A DNA stretch of 21,893 nt from a virus: the IMG/VR virus record IMGVR_UViG_3300035070_002684, positions 1 to 21,893 of that record. One strand, written 5' to 3'. The notes below the pieces were generated by a model. The model saw only the letters and a program-made list of their open reading frames with translations. It did no database searches and was not told the DNA's origin. A program made the translations under genes and the position numbers. Shown one piece after another: positions 12,744-21,149 of the stretch. The stretch's first letter is position 1. Every line of letters starts with the position of its first letter.

Positions 12744-13730
12744 ATGCCCCCACAAGTTCCGACATTGGCACGAATACGTACCAAGGTAAGAAGGTTAACA
12801 TCATCACCTAGCATTAATCAGTTGTCAGAGGCTGATTTAGACAATGCTATCAATGATTTCTATACCCTGAACTTGCCTGGGCATCTTCGTACTTTTAACC
12901 TTGAGAAGACATACACCTTTTACTGTGAGCCTAACGTTGATGTTTACGACTTTCCAAAAAATGATTATTCTTCTATCTCTCAGCCTCTTTTGATTGCTGG
13001 ATACCAAAGTGATTGGTATCAAGATAGAGAAAGTTTCTTTCGTCGCTATCCTATATGGGATTACGATCAGAATCTAACGACTGGAAATGGCACAGTTGGC
13101 CCTTACACTGGGACAATAACTAATGTTCCTATTTTAAGAAGAGGCCCTACTACGGGGGCAGATTATGACTCTAGGGTGCTTATCAGTGCAGTAGATTCTT
13201 CTGGGGCTTCTATAACCGCAGTTGATACTGCGGTGGTAGGAGATGTTGGGACTCTTACAGGTGATGGGGTAGCTTCTGGTACGGTGAATTATGTAACTGG
13301 TGCGGTATCTATTACGTTTGATAATACGATTGCTTCACCTAATGCAATCAATTCTCAGACGATTGGATATGTAGCAAGCCGACCTATATCGGCTCTTTTT
13401 TATAACGATCAAATAACTCTTAGACCTGTTCCCGATAAAGCATACAAGATTCAACTTAATGCTTACATTTTGCCTACGACTTTGCTTGCTGATGCTGATG
13501 TGCCAGAAATAGCTCAGTGGTGGGAGTTCATAGCCTTTGGTGCTGCAAAGAAAATCTTTGAAGAGCGTCAAGATATGGACGGATTACAAAGCATTTATGG
13601 TTCATACAAAGAGCAAGAAACAATCGCTTTGCGTAGGACTATCATCCAAAACAGTCAGAAGAGAGTCTCTACTATTTATGAAAATGGTGGTGGGAACAGC
13701 AATTCAGCAAATTATAGAGGGAGCTTTTAA
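12744..13730 (+). CDS. Head-tail adaptor (P22 gp4/tail-tubular-A-like) with an inserted beta domain
   Basis: A 328-residue protein. The N-terminus (LTSSPSINQLSEADLDNAIN, about 18-37) and C-terminus (WWEFIAFGAAKKIFEERQDM, then ALRRTIIQNSQKRVSTIYE) match the helical head-tail adaptor that sits below the portal in short-tailed phages. Between them, about residues 114-207, lies an extra beta domain of the type GNGT..YTG...ILRRG...GTLTGDG...GTVNYVTGAVSITF, a module common in phage structural proteins. Family members are often shorter without it. It begins after an SD (AGAGG). The position just before fibre and hub genes supports an adaptor role. The precise equivalence to gp4 is inferred. Confidence 0.7.
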   Translation: MPPQVPTLARIRTKVRRLTSSPSINQLSEADLDNAINDFYTLNLPGHLRTFNLEKTYTFYCEPNVDVYDFPKNDYSSISQPLLIAGYQSDWYQDRESFFRRYPIWDYDQNLTTGNGTVGPYTGTITNVPILRRGPTTGADYDSRVLISAVDSSGASITAVDTAVVGDVGTLTGDGVASGTVNYVTGAVSITFDNTIASPNAINSQTIGYVASRPISALFYNDQITLRPVPDKAYKIQLNAYILPTTLLADADVPEIAQWWEFIAFGAAKKIFEERQDMDGLQSIYGSYKEQETIALRRTIIQNSQKRVSTIYENGGGNSNSANYRGSF

Positions 13731-13733
13731 AAT

Positions 13734-14324
13734 ATGACTTACAATCCGGGTATACCGCAGGCAAACGAATTTATCTCTCAAAGTCAGGGACAGATTCTCA
13801 CGAACTTCTCTCAGCTTGACACTGTTTTTGCTCAAGACCATATAGAGCTTGATGATGCTACAGTTGCGGATAGAGGTAAACATAAGCAGGTAACTTTAAA
13901 AGAACTCGCTGCTGGCCCTGCTACGACTTCAACAGAGATAGCTCTCTATAGCAAAGATGTATCAGGCTCGACTCAATTATTTTATAGACTGCCTAGTAGT
14001 GGAACTGAAGTCCAGATGACAGGTTCATTTTTAGCAGCTCAGAATGGACATGCTTTATTATTTGGTGGGATAAAAATTGTTTGGGGTAGAGATACAATTA
14101 CTGCTGGAGGAACTACAAAAGCTGTGACCTTTGTCTCTGCATTTAGTGGAGCTCCCTATTCAATAGTCGCTACACCTTATGCAAGTTTAATAACAGGAAG
14201 TTCTCCTAGAGAGTTTGGAGTAGTAGATGCAACGATTGCACTCGGTGGCTTTACAGCTCAATCTTTTAACGGGCCTGTGCCTGGGAATGTACCATTTGGA
14301 TATTACGCAATAGGGCCTGCTTAA
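13734..14324 (+). CDS. Small tail-fibre-like protein with gp53-like C-terminal fold
   Basis: A 196-residue protein. Residues about 1-60 are an attachment segment (NPGIPQANEFISQSQGQILT, HIELDDATVADRGKHKQVTL) that I associate with phage fibre bases. Residues about 115-196 (GIKIVWGRDT...KAVTFVSAFSGAPYSIVATP... and a closing NVPFGYYAIGPA) fit the compact beta domain that ends many tail fibres (gp53-like C-terminal domain: 'W......v.Fp.aF....y.v......WiAiG'). It probably binds a receptor or caps the tail. It lies between adaptor and hub, with TAATG overlap into the hub gene. Confidence 0.6.
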   Translation: MTYNPGIPQANEFISQSQGQILTNFSQLDTVFAQDHIELDDATVADRGKHKQVTLKELAAGPATTSTEIALYSKDVSGSTQLFYRLPSSGTEVQMTGSFLAAQNGHALLFGGIKIVWGRDTITAGGTTKAVTFVSAFSGAPYSIVATPYASLITGSSPREFGVVDATIALGGFTAQSFNGPVPGNVPFGYYAIGPA

Positions 14325-16558
14325 TGAGTTTACAACCCATAACAATTAATGATTTTAAAGTTGGTTTAAAGCGTGACCAAGAGGAATTCCTTTTGATGAA
14401 CGATGCTTTTCCGACTATGCAAAACATGTACAATTGGCGTGGTAGACTTAAAAGAAGACAGGGATTTGACAAACTTGGGACTTCTGGTAGGCTTAGAAGA
14501 GAAATAACAGCAGCAGTTACTGGAACAATTGATATGAGTTCTAGTACAACAGCAACCTACAATATTATTACTGCTCTAGGAGTTGCAGCTACAGAGCCTA
14601 ACGCTAGCATAGAGCTTGGAAGTCTTACGAATATCCAGGTAACAATTCAAGGAAGTGTAGCCAATGCGACATTGGATATTACAACAGATACTGAAGTTTT
14701 CACAGTTACTGCTGCTGGGACTCCTAATATATCTGCTGCTACATTGGATTACTCGAACGGTACTATTGCCATTACTCATTCTGTTAATGACCTAGCTGCT
14801 GCTAATGTTACGCTAACGCTGGCTTACTATCCTGCTCTTCCAGTGATGGGTATTTCACAACAAAACTTGCCTCTCATAAATTCTGAGCAAACCGTTGCTT
14901 TTGATACCAAGTATGCTTACCTTTTCAATAATACTTCTGATGATTGGGAAGAATGGATACCTGGAACGACTTGGAGCGGAACGAACTCAAATTTCTTCAT
15001 GGATTTGAACTACTGGTATAGTGCGACTAATTTAGGGCTTTTCTGGGCGACTAATTTTTCAGGTACTGGGGGGGACCCCATGAGGTATACTGATGGTGCT
15101 GCCTGGACAAACTTCCTCCCTGTAATTAATGGAACGAATGAAGTTCATCAATGTCGCTTCTTTGTCCCGTATAAAGGCCGTCTGCTGGCTTTTAATACTT
15201 TTGAAGGTGGAACGTTAGCTACAAGCGTTCACTTCCCTCAGAGGCTCCGATATAGCCAGAATGGAGACCCTACAGATCAGGTAAACGGATGGTTAGATGA
15301 TACTCCTGGAAGAGGGGGTTTCATTGATTGCCCTACTAACGAACATATAATTGCTTATGGGTTCATACGTGACCAGCTTTTAATCGGGATGGAACGCTCT
15401 ATTTGGGCTGTTCGATACACTGGAAATGAAATTCTTCCCTTCGTATGGGAAAGGATTAATAGCGAATTTGGATGGGAGAGCATGAGAAGCCCTATTCAAT
15501 TTGACCAGGGTGTAATCGGTATTGGAAAGAAAGCAGTTAGTGTGTGCGATGGTGTCTCAGTTCAAAGGATTGATGAAGAAATACCTGATGAAGTCTTCAA
15601 TATTCATAATGAAAATGAAGGCTTACAGAGAGTAGCAGGTATTAGAGACTTCAATAACGAACTCGTCTATTGGACTTTTACTAATTCAGATGAGAACGGA
15701 ACTTTCCCTGATAGGATGCTAGTCTACAACTACAGAAATAAAGGATGGGCATTCTTTAAAGATTCTTTTACTTGTTTTGGTGAATGGCAACGTTTTAGTG
15801 ATGTCATATGGTCAGGCATTGATGAGCCTTGGCAAGAGTATAATAACACATGGAATGCTGCATTTGAACAAGCTCAATTTCCTAATATCGTCGGTGGAAA
15901 TCAGCAAGGCTACGTACATATTCTAAATACTACAGTGGGAAATGACCCTTCTATTTCAATTTCTTCACTATCAGATAGTCCTACTGTAATCACAGCAATC
16001 AACCATAACTTTGAGAATGGGGATATTGTTAGACTTAGTGGAATTCTTGGAACTGCTAGCACAATGAATAACTTGATTGGGGAAGTTTCAAATGTAACAG
16101 CAGATACTTTTCAGGTAAGCATACCTTTAGCTGCGGGATTTACATACTTTGGCGGTGGAGAAGTCGAAAGATTCTCAAACTTCAGTCTAAAATCAAAGAA
16201 GTTCAACGCACTCGATCAAGGTCAAAGCCTTAGCCTCTCTTATATAGACTTTCAGACTGAAGCAACTGAAAACGGTCAATTTACCTGTGAGATTTTAGCT
16301 GATTACAGTAATACGCCTATCAATACAGGTAATGATAATTTCTTTAATACTATCGTTGATACAGTCCCTAGCGGATTTGAAATTTCAGACTCAGATAAAA
16401 CATTTCATAGGTTCTATTGCAATAATCATGCTCGGTTCTCTCAGTTCGAACTAAAGCTATCTGATGCTCAAATGGTAGATAACGATATCAATAAATCCGA
16501 AGTTCTCATTGATAACATCATTCTTTGGGTTAAAGCTGGAGGAAGGATAACATCATGA
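14324..16558 (+). CDS. Tail hub/stabilisation protein, beta-propeller type (P22 gp10-like)
   Basis: A 744-residue protein. The N-terminus MQNMYNWRGRLKRRQGF (about 27-43) is typical of tail hub proteins of short-tailed phages, followed by propeller-like repeats (RLLAFNTFEG, FIRDQLLIGMERSIWAVRYT, GVIGIGKKAVSVCDG, NNELVYWTFTN, ILVY-like MLVYNYRNKGWAFFKDS). Two extra beta modules are inserted. One at about 60-175 resembles the GTxxY..G.xxIT domain of the adaptor; the other at about 553-620 (GDIVRLSG, MNNLIGEV) is the same FCCH-like barrel as in the capsid-adjacent protein. P22 gp10 is about 470 residues, so the extra length is largely explained by the insertions. It seals the head after packaging. 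A run of seven Gs at 15068-15074 lies in the coding sequence. Confidence 0.7.
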   Translation: MSLQPITINDFKVGLKRDQEEFLLMNDAFPTMQNMYNWRGRLKRRQGFDKLGTSGRLRREITAAVTGTIDMSSSTTATYNIITALGVAATEPNASIELGSLTNIQVTIQGSVANATLDITTDTEVFTVTAAGTPNISAATLDYSNGTIAITHSVNDLAAANVTLTLAYYPALPVMGISQQNLPLINSEQTVAFDTKYAYLFNNTSDDWEEWIPGTTWSGTNSNFFMDLNYWYSATNLGLFWATNFSGTGGDPMRYTDGAAWTNFLPVINGTNEVHQCRFFVPYKGRLLAFNTFEGGTLATSVHFPQRLRYSQNGDPTDQVNGWLDDTPGRGGFIDCPTNEHIIAYGFIRDQLLIGMERSIWAVRYTGNEILPFVWERINSEFGWESMRSPIQFDQGVIGIGKKAVSVCDGVSVQRIDEEIPDEVFNIHNENEGLQRVAGIRDFNNELVYWTFTNSDENGTFPDRMLVYNYRNKGWAFFKDSFTCFGEWQRFSDVIWSGIDEPWQEYNNTWNAAFEQAQFPNIVGGNQQGYVHILNTTVGNDPSISISSLSDSPTVITAINHNFENGDIVRLSGILGTASTMNNLIGEVSNVTADTFQVSIPLAAGFTYFGGGEVERFSNFSLKSKKFNALDQGQSLSLSYIDFQTEATENGQFTCEILADYSNTPINTGNDNFFNTIVDTVPSGFEISDSDKTFHRFYCNNHARFSQFELKLSDAQMVDNDINKSEVLIDNIILWVKAGGRITS

Positions 16559-17046
16559 CCTTTCTTCCTGCAAATGCTCAACAGGCTTATATACCTCCCT
16601 CTGTAATTCTTCCTGAAGACCCTGCATTACTTCGTATTACTTTAACTGAGAAGCTACAGCGATTGATTGAAGCTCTGAATGATAAAGAGATTGGTCAATA
16701 CAACACAGTTGAATTGCTCAATGGTCAACTTTTCTTTACAGATGGCAATCCTAACAAATTTAAGCAAGTTTATAGAAAAGTTATTGATTTTGGAGCGTTG
16801 CCAAATACAGGAACTAAGAACGTTGCACATGGAATTACTTGGAATGCAAATACTAGGTTTACTCGAATCTATGGTACTGCTACTGATCCTTCTACATCTG
16901 CAATACCACTCCCTTATGCCGATGCTAATGTTGTAACTAACTGTGTTCGATTATCTGTAGATGCAACAAATGCGATTGTTGAAACATCTGCAAACTTCAG
17001 TGGATACACGACTACATACATTATACTTGAATACGTTCAAGAATGA
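16555..17046 (+). CDS. Small tail-associated fibre protein
   Basis: A 163-residue protein overlapping the hub gene by four bases (ATGA). Residues about 20-65 are a helix and strand (ITLTEKLQRLIEALNDKEIG, VELLNGQLFF). The C-terminal domain (YRKVIDFGALPNTGTKNVAH, then TRFTRIYGTATDPST and ending in TYIILEYVQE, about 74-163) is a compact beta domain common at the ends of phage tail-associated proteins, where it probably forms a trimeric tip. The exact role is unknown. It closes the tail group just before the ejection proteins. Confidence 0.6.
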   Translation: MTFLPANAQQAYIPPSVILPEDPALLRITLTEKLQRLIEALNDKEIGQYNTVELLNGQLFFTDGNPNKFKQVYRKVIDFGALPNTGTKNVAHGITWNANTRFTRIYGTATDPSTSAIPLPYADANVVTNCVRLSVDATNAIVETSANFSGYTTTYIILEYVQE

Positions 17047-17076
17047 GTGTAAATTAAAAATAAAATTGGAGATGAT

Positions 17077-17625
17077 ATGTCTAGATTTACAGAGTTTATG
17101 ACCTGGGGGCCACTGGGTAAAGACAAAACTAAAGAACTTCTCTTTGGTAAAGATGCTGAAGAGCTTCAGATGTCTACTATGACTCCTGAACAGCAGCAAG
17201 TTTTGCAGCAACTTCTCGGTGGACTAGGGGAATCAACTCCTCAAATGTTTGATTATCTAACTCAACTTTTATCTGGAGATAGTCAGTCATATAAAGATTT
17301 TGCAGCACCTATGATGAGACAGTTTGAAGAAGAGACTATACCAGGCATTGCAGAAAGATTTGGTGGAATGGGAGCGCAATCAAGTTCAGGTTTTCAGCAG
17401 TCTTTAGGCAAAGCTGGAGCTGGACTACAAGAAAATTTAGCGGCTCTTAGGTCACAATTACAGATGCAAGCAAGCGGTCAACTACAGGGAATGCTAGGTC
17501 AAGGATTGGGAGCTAAGTCTTTTGAAAATCTTTATATGCCTGCACAACCTGGAATGATTCAAGGCTTGGCTCAAGGTGCTGGTCAGGCAATGGGCCAGGC
17601 TGGTGCAAGCGCAATGATGGCTTAA
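17077..17625 (+). CDS. Ejection (internal virion) protein, small, Gln/Gly/Met-rich
   Basis: A 182-residue helical protein. The central part (MMRQFEEETIPGIAERFGGM, then SSSGFQQSLGKAGAGLQENL, about 85-125) matches a protein commonly found before the large ejection protein in P22/T7-like phages. Flanks are rich in glutamine, methionine and small residues (QQQVLQQLLGGLG, GLAQGAGQAMGQAGASAMMA), as expected for proteins that pass through the tail unfolded and cross membranes. It probably leaves the virion with the DNA. SD GGAG precedes the start. It is followed 10 bases later by the giant protein. Confidence 0.65.
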   Translation: MSRFTEFMTWGPLGKDKTKELLFGKDAEELQMSTMTPEQQQVLQQLLGGLGESTPQMFDYLTQLLSGDSQSYKDFAAPMMRQFEEETIPGIAERFGGMGAQSSSGFQQSLGKAGAGLQENLAALRSQLQMQASGQLQGMLGQGLGAKSFENLYMPAQPGMIQGLAQGAGQAMGQAGASAMMA

Positions 17626-17635
17626 GGAGATTACT

Positions 17636-20600
17636 ATGGTTCAGATTGTTAATAGACCTCCTACAGCAGGTCAGCTCTTAGGTCAAGGCTTAGGAGAAGG
17701 ATTTTCTCAGACTCTTACTCAACGATTACAAGAGAAGCAAAGCTCCCAAAAGAGACAGAACGCTTTAGATTTGCTAGATGCTGATGGCACGTTTATGGAC
17801 CTTCCCTTCATGGAACAGCAAAAGAGACTTTTTGCTTCAGGTTTAGACCCAAAAGATGCTCAACAAATCTCTCAGAATCTTCAGTTGCATCAAAAATATG
17901 AGATGGAAGGTAAGGCTAAAGAAGCTGCTGCTGCAAAAGCTGCAAAAGTCGAAGAAAGAGCAGCTTCTAAAGAAGCTAGAGAGCAAGAGAAGTTTGAGCT
18001 TGAGAAAGCCAAACCTGCTAAATCTGGCGCACAAAGCGTTCGTGAAAAGAAAATGGATGAGAAGGCCATTGCTTATTATGACGATATTGTAAGAGGTCAG
18101 GATAAGGCTAAACGTTCTGAGAATACTATAGATCGCCTTTGGGAATTGTCAGGTAAAACAGAGGGATTATGGGGGTATGTACAAGCAACTTTTGGTAGTG
18201 AGGCAGTATCAGAATTAAGAGCTCTGGGACTTTCAGCTACGGATGCCGTAATTGCAGCTCTTTTCCCTAATAGAGTTACAGATGCAAAATTTAAAGCAGT
18301 TCAAGAAAAGTTTGCTCTTTCCCCTTGGGATAGTTCAAGAACACAACGAGGTAAACTTAGAGCTTTAAAGACTTTTTCTAATGAAGTTGCTGCTCGTGGA
18401 AAACGAATGGATGCTCTTATAGAAGAGTATGGAGGGAATATTGATAACGTTCCTTCTAGCAAGATTCTTGAATTGCAAAGACAAGGTGAAACTTTTGATT
18501 TAGATGAAATTGACGCTAAATCGGATTGGATTATAGAACAGTCTGCTAAATCAGTTGAACAAGAAGATCTACAGCAGCCTCCTACTCAAGAACCTCCTCA
18601 ACAGCAGGTAGCTCCAGTTCCTATAGCACCTCAGCCTGTAGAAACTCCTAGCAAACGAGAAAAAACTCCTAGCAGTGAGCCAAAGACTCCTAGCAAAAAG
18701 GAAGAAGCCCCTGAAAAGAAAAGACAGCTTCTACCACCACAACCTTCTCCTCAAGGTGGAGTACCTACTAGACAAGCTGCAAAACCTAAAGCACCTCCTG
18801 ATGAAGGTTCTTTAATTCCAAAAGAAGGTTCCGCACGACTTAAACGTCGCCTTGGTGCTTTAGAGAAAGTAAGACAAACTATGGACCCTAAAAAGTTCGA
18901 TGTTCTCTTTGCTGATGAGATTATTGATGCTTATTCCGAAGAAGGCATCACTAGAGGGTATGGAATTACTGGAAGAGCTGCTGCTAAAGGTATTGGTGGA
19001 TTAGCTGATTTTGGTAGTTTTCTTGCAAGACTTGTCACTGGAAGTGGTGCTCCTATAGAAGAATTTACTGAGAAGAACTTCGGTAAGAAAATGGGTTTTA
19101 CTGAGCTTGCTGAAAAGAGCTATGACCTTTTAACGAGTGATGAATTTGTTCCTAAAGGGGCCGTAGAAAGAACGTATGAAAAAGGCGTTCAAATGGGAAC
19201 AGAGTTCGCTAGTCCAGCAGCTATGATGAAGTCAGCAAAAGCTGGTACTTTGTTTTTAGAAGGAGCCACAGCAGGAACTTTATCTAATACAGCTAAAGAA
19301 GCAGGTTTAGGTGCTGTAGCTCAAACTATACCATATTTCCTTAGTCCACTGGCTGCTATTAGTAAAAAAGGGGCCACATTAGCAAGAGAAGTTGCTACCA
19401 ATCCAGCAGTAATGAAGGAGTGGTGGAAAGGTATAAAAAACTGGATGTCTGAAGCAAAAGAATCTGTAAAAGAAGCTGCTAAGACACCTTTTGCTAGAGT
19501 TGCTGTAAAAAAGTTTGGTTTAGATGAAGCATCTATAAAAGCAGATCGTATTGCACAACTCCAGAAAAGAGGAATGAAAAGAAGTCCTCTGAGTGAAGTC
19601 TTTGAAAGTGAGCCTATATATGAGCTTGAAGCAAAGATAGCATCACAGCCTGAAGCAGCAGAGATTTATAAGCCACTTCTTGAAGAGTTGAATACTGAGA
19701 GATTAGAAAAATACGGAGAATTTATTGCATCTACTGCTGCTCAAAAAGGACAAGAAATTCTTGGTCAGGTTTCGCATCCAAGCGGACGACAAGAAATTAA
19801 AAATGTATTTGAGCATTTAGCAACAGGTGAAAGAAGCAGATTAGCTAAGGAAGTTGGTTTAGGATATGACGTTCTACACACTCTACGCAATTCAAAAGAT
19901 AGAGCTAGCTGGAAAGACACGAAATATATTCTTGATGGAATAGAGAGAAGTCGAGAGAAGATCAAAATGGGTGGTATTGGCCCTAACGATGAAGCTGTAT
20001 TAAAATATTTAGACAGTCTAGAGAAACGTATTCTTAAGAAGTCTCCTCAAGCACAAAAAAGAATTAATGAACTCGAATCTGAAATAGAAGCAATGGGATT
20101 TATAAAGCCTGGTTCTCCTGGACACACTAAAAATGTGAAGCCTAGGGAGAAAGAACTAGCAGGACTCATGCAACAAGGAGCATCTATTGAAGAAATAGAA
20201 GCTGCTCATAGAGTTATTAATGCTGGAATGAACTGGGACAAAGCATTGAAATTCCCTCAGCACATGAAGATTGAGGCTAAAAAGAACATCGAAAGAGCCA
20301 TTACAAATTATGGCACTACAGGGAAAAGGGGTAAAAAATACTCCGATATGTTCTTCAAGACAAAAGCTAAGTACAAAGATGCCAAAGAGACTGTAATGTC
20401 GGATATGCTTTGGAATGTACGCTTAGGTCAAAAGCCTGAGTTAGTTATGAGCCTACTAGATAAACCAGATGGAGTACGCTGGTTCAAGAAAAACATAATG
20501 ACAAGTGTAGATTTGCAAACTAGTGCTGCTGGAAGGGAACTCATAACTTCAAAAGTTCACGAGATTCTTTCGTCTAAAGTTTTAAATGCTGAAGGTCAAG

Positions 20601-21115
20601 TCAGAGGTAAAGTAGGAAAACTTTCTATACGAGAACAAGACCTATTAGAATCTTTGATTGGGAAAAGAGGATATAACAATTTTGTTCAATTGTCTGAGTC
20701 TTTAGGAGAAAACCAAAAGAAAGTTAATTCTTATATCAATGCTAGTAAAACTCACAGTAGAGCAAGGAGCGATACTAAAGCATTAGCACAGGCTTCTGGA
20801 TTTTGGAATGTCGCTAGAGGATTCGCTAGAGTTTTTACAGGAAAAGCTGGCAAAGGTCTTACAGATATAGCTACGGGAACAGCTAAGATTGCTGGTTCAC
20901 ATGTTGACAGAGTGACTGCAATGCTTCTTACAGATCATTCAGTTCAAGAAGCTATGATTAAGGTCATTAAAGAAAGTAAGAAAGCAAAACCTTCTATAGG
21001 GCCAATGAACAAATTTGCAGCGGTTATTAAGAAGAGACTTGAAAAGTCAGGTAAGACAGCATCTTTATCAGATGTGCTAGGGATAGAGGAAGGATTATAT
21101 CCTGAAGATAAATAG
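17636..21115 (+). CDS. Large ejection (internal virion/DNA transfer) protein, 1159 residues
   Basis: The largest gene here. It has a Gly/Gln-rich N-terminus (QLLGQGLGEGFSQTLTQRLQ, 13-32), then a charged Ala-rich coiled coil (about 88-125), a globular helical part, and a Pro/Thr/Ser/Lys linker (about 310-400, including three heptapeptide repeats TPSKxxK). Gly/Ala-rich hydrophobic segments at about 446-470 (AAKGIGGLADFGSFLARLVT) and 537-585 could insert in membranes. Long charged helices continue to the end, and the C-terminal third is rich in lysine. There is no lysozyme motif (no clear catalytic E or D pattern). The size and order (after a small Gln-rich protein, before the fibre) match the P22 gp16/gp20 or T7 gp16 class, which form the DNA-injection channel. 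SD AAGGAG. Function is inferred from context and composition. Confidence 0.65.
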   Translation: MVQIVNRPPTAGQLLGQGLGEGFSQTLTQRLQEKQSSQKRQNALDLLDADGTFMDLPFMEQQKRLFASGLDPKDAQQISQNLQLHQKYEMEGKAKEAAAAKAAKVEERAASKEAREQEKFELEKAKPAKSGAQSVREKKMDEKAIAYYDDIVRGQDKAKRSENTIDRLWELSGKTEGLWGYVQATFGSEAVSELRALGLSATDAVIAALFPNRVTDAKFKAVQEKFALSPWDSSRTQRGKLRALKTFSNEVAARGKRMDALIEEYGGNIDNVPSSKILELQRQGETFDLDEIDAKSDWIIEQSAKSVEQEDLQQPPTQEPPQQQVAPVPIAPQPVETPSKREKTPSSEPKTPSKKEEAPEKKRQLLPPQPSPQGGVPTRQAAKPKAPPDEGSLIPKEGSARLKRRLGALEKVRQTMDPKKFDVLFADEIIDAYSEEGITRGYGITGRAAAKGIGGLADFGSFLARLVTGSGAPIEEFTEKNFGKKMGFTELAEKSYDLLTSDEFVPKGAVERTYEKGVQMGTEFASPAAMMKSAKAGTLFLEGATAGTLSNTAKEAGLGAVAQTIPYFLSPLAAISKKGATLAREVATNPAVMKEWWKGIKNWMSEAKESVKEAAKTPFARVAVKKFGLDEASIKADRIAQLQKRGMKRSPLSEVFESEPIYELEAKIASQPEAAEIYKPLLEELNTERLEKYGEFIASTAAQKGQEILGQVSHPSGRQEIKNVFEHLATGERSRLAKEVGLGYDVLHTLRNSKDRASWKDTKYILDGIERSREKIKMGGIGPNDEAVLKYLDSLEKRILKKSPQAQKRINELESEIEAMGFIKPGSPGHTKNVKPREKELAGLMQQGASIEEIEAAHRVINAGMNWDKALKFPQHMKIEAKKNIERAITNYGTTGKRGKKYSDMFFKTKAKYKDAKETVMSDMLWNVRLGQKPELVMSLLDKPDGVRWFKKNIMTSVDLQTSAAGRELITSKVHEILSSKVLNAEGQVRGKVGKLSIREQDLLESLIGKRGYNNFVQLSESLGENQKKVNSYINASKTHSRARSDTKALAQASGFWNVARGFARVFTGKAGKGLTDIATGTAKIAGSHVDRVTAMLLTDHSVQEAMIKVIKESKKAKPSIGPMNKFAAVIKKRLEKSGKTASLSDVLGIEEGLYPEDK
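18644..18706 (+). repeat. Three tandem 21-bp units in the linker of the large ejection protein
   Basis: ACTCCTAGCA occurs at 18644, 18665 and 18686, exactly 21 bases apart. The encoded units are TPSKREK, TPSSEPK and TPSKKEE. The rest of each unit has diverged, so the expansion is not very recent. It forms a flexible basic/proline linker of about 337-357. Confidence 0.7.
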
Positions 21116-21149
21116 AATTTGAATTTATGATTATAAGGAGATTTTAATC

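Noticed and set aside
16679-16936. 85-codon plus-strand frame inside the small tail-fibre gene
   Set aside because: It is Leu/Met-rich, out of frame with a well-supported gene, and no SD precedes it.
17843-18092. Open frames on both strands inside the large ejection gene
   Set aside because: They arise from the Lys/Glu/Ala-rich coiled-coil codons of the main gene, and neither has translation signals.
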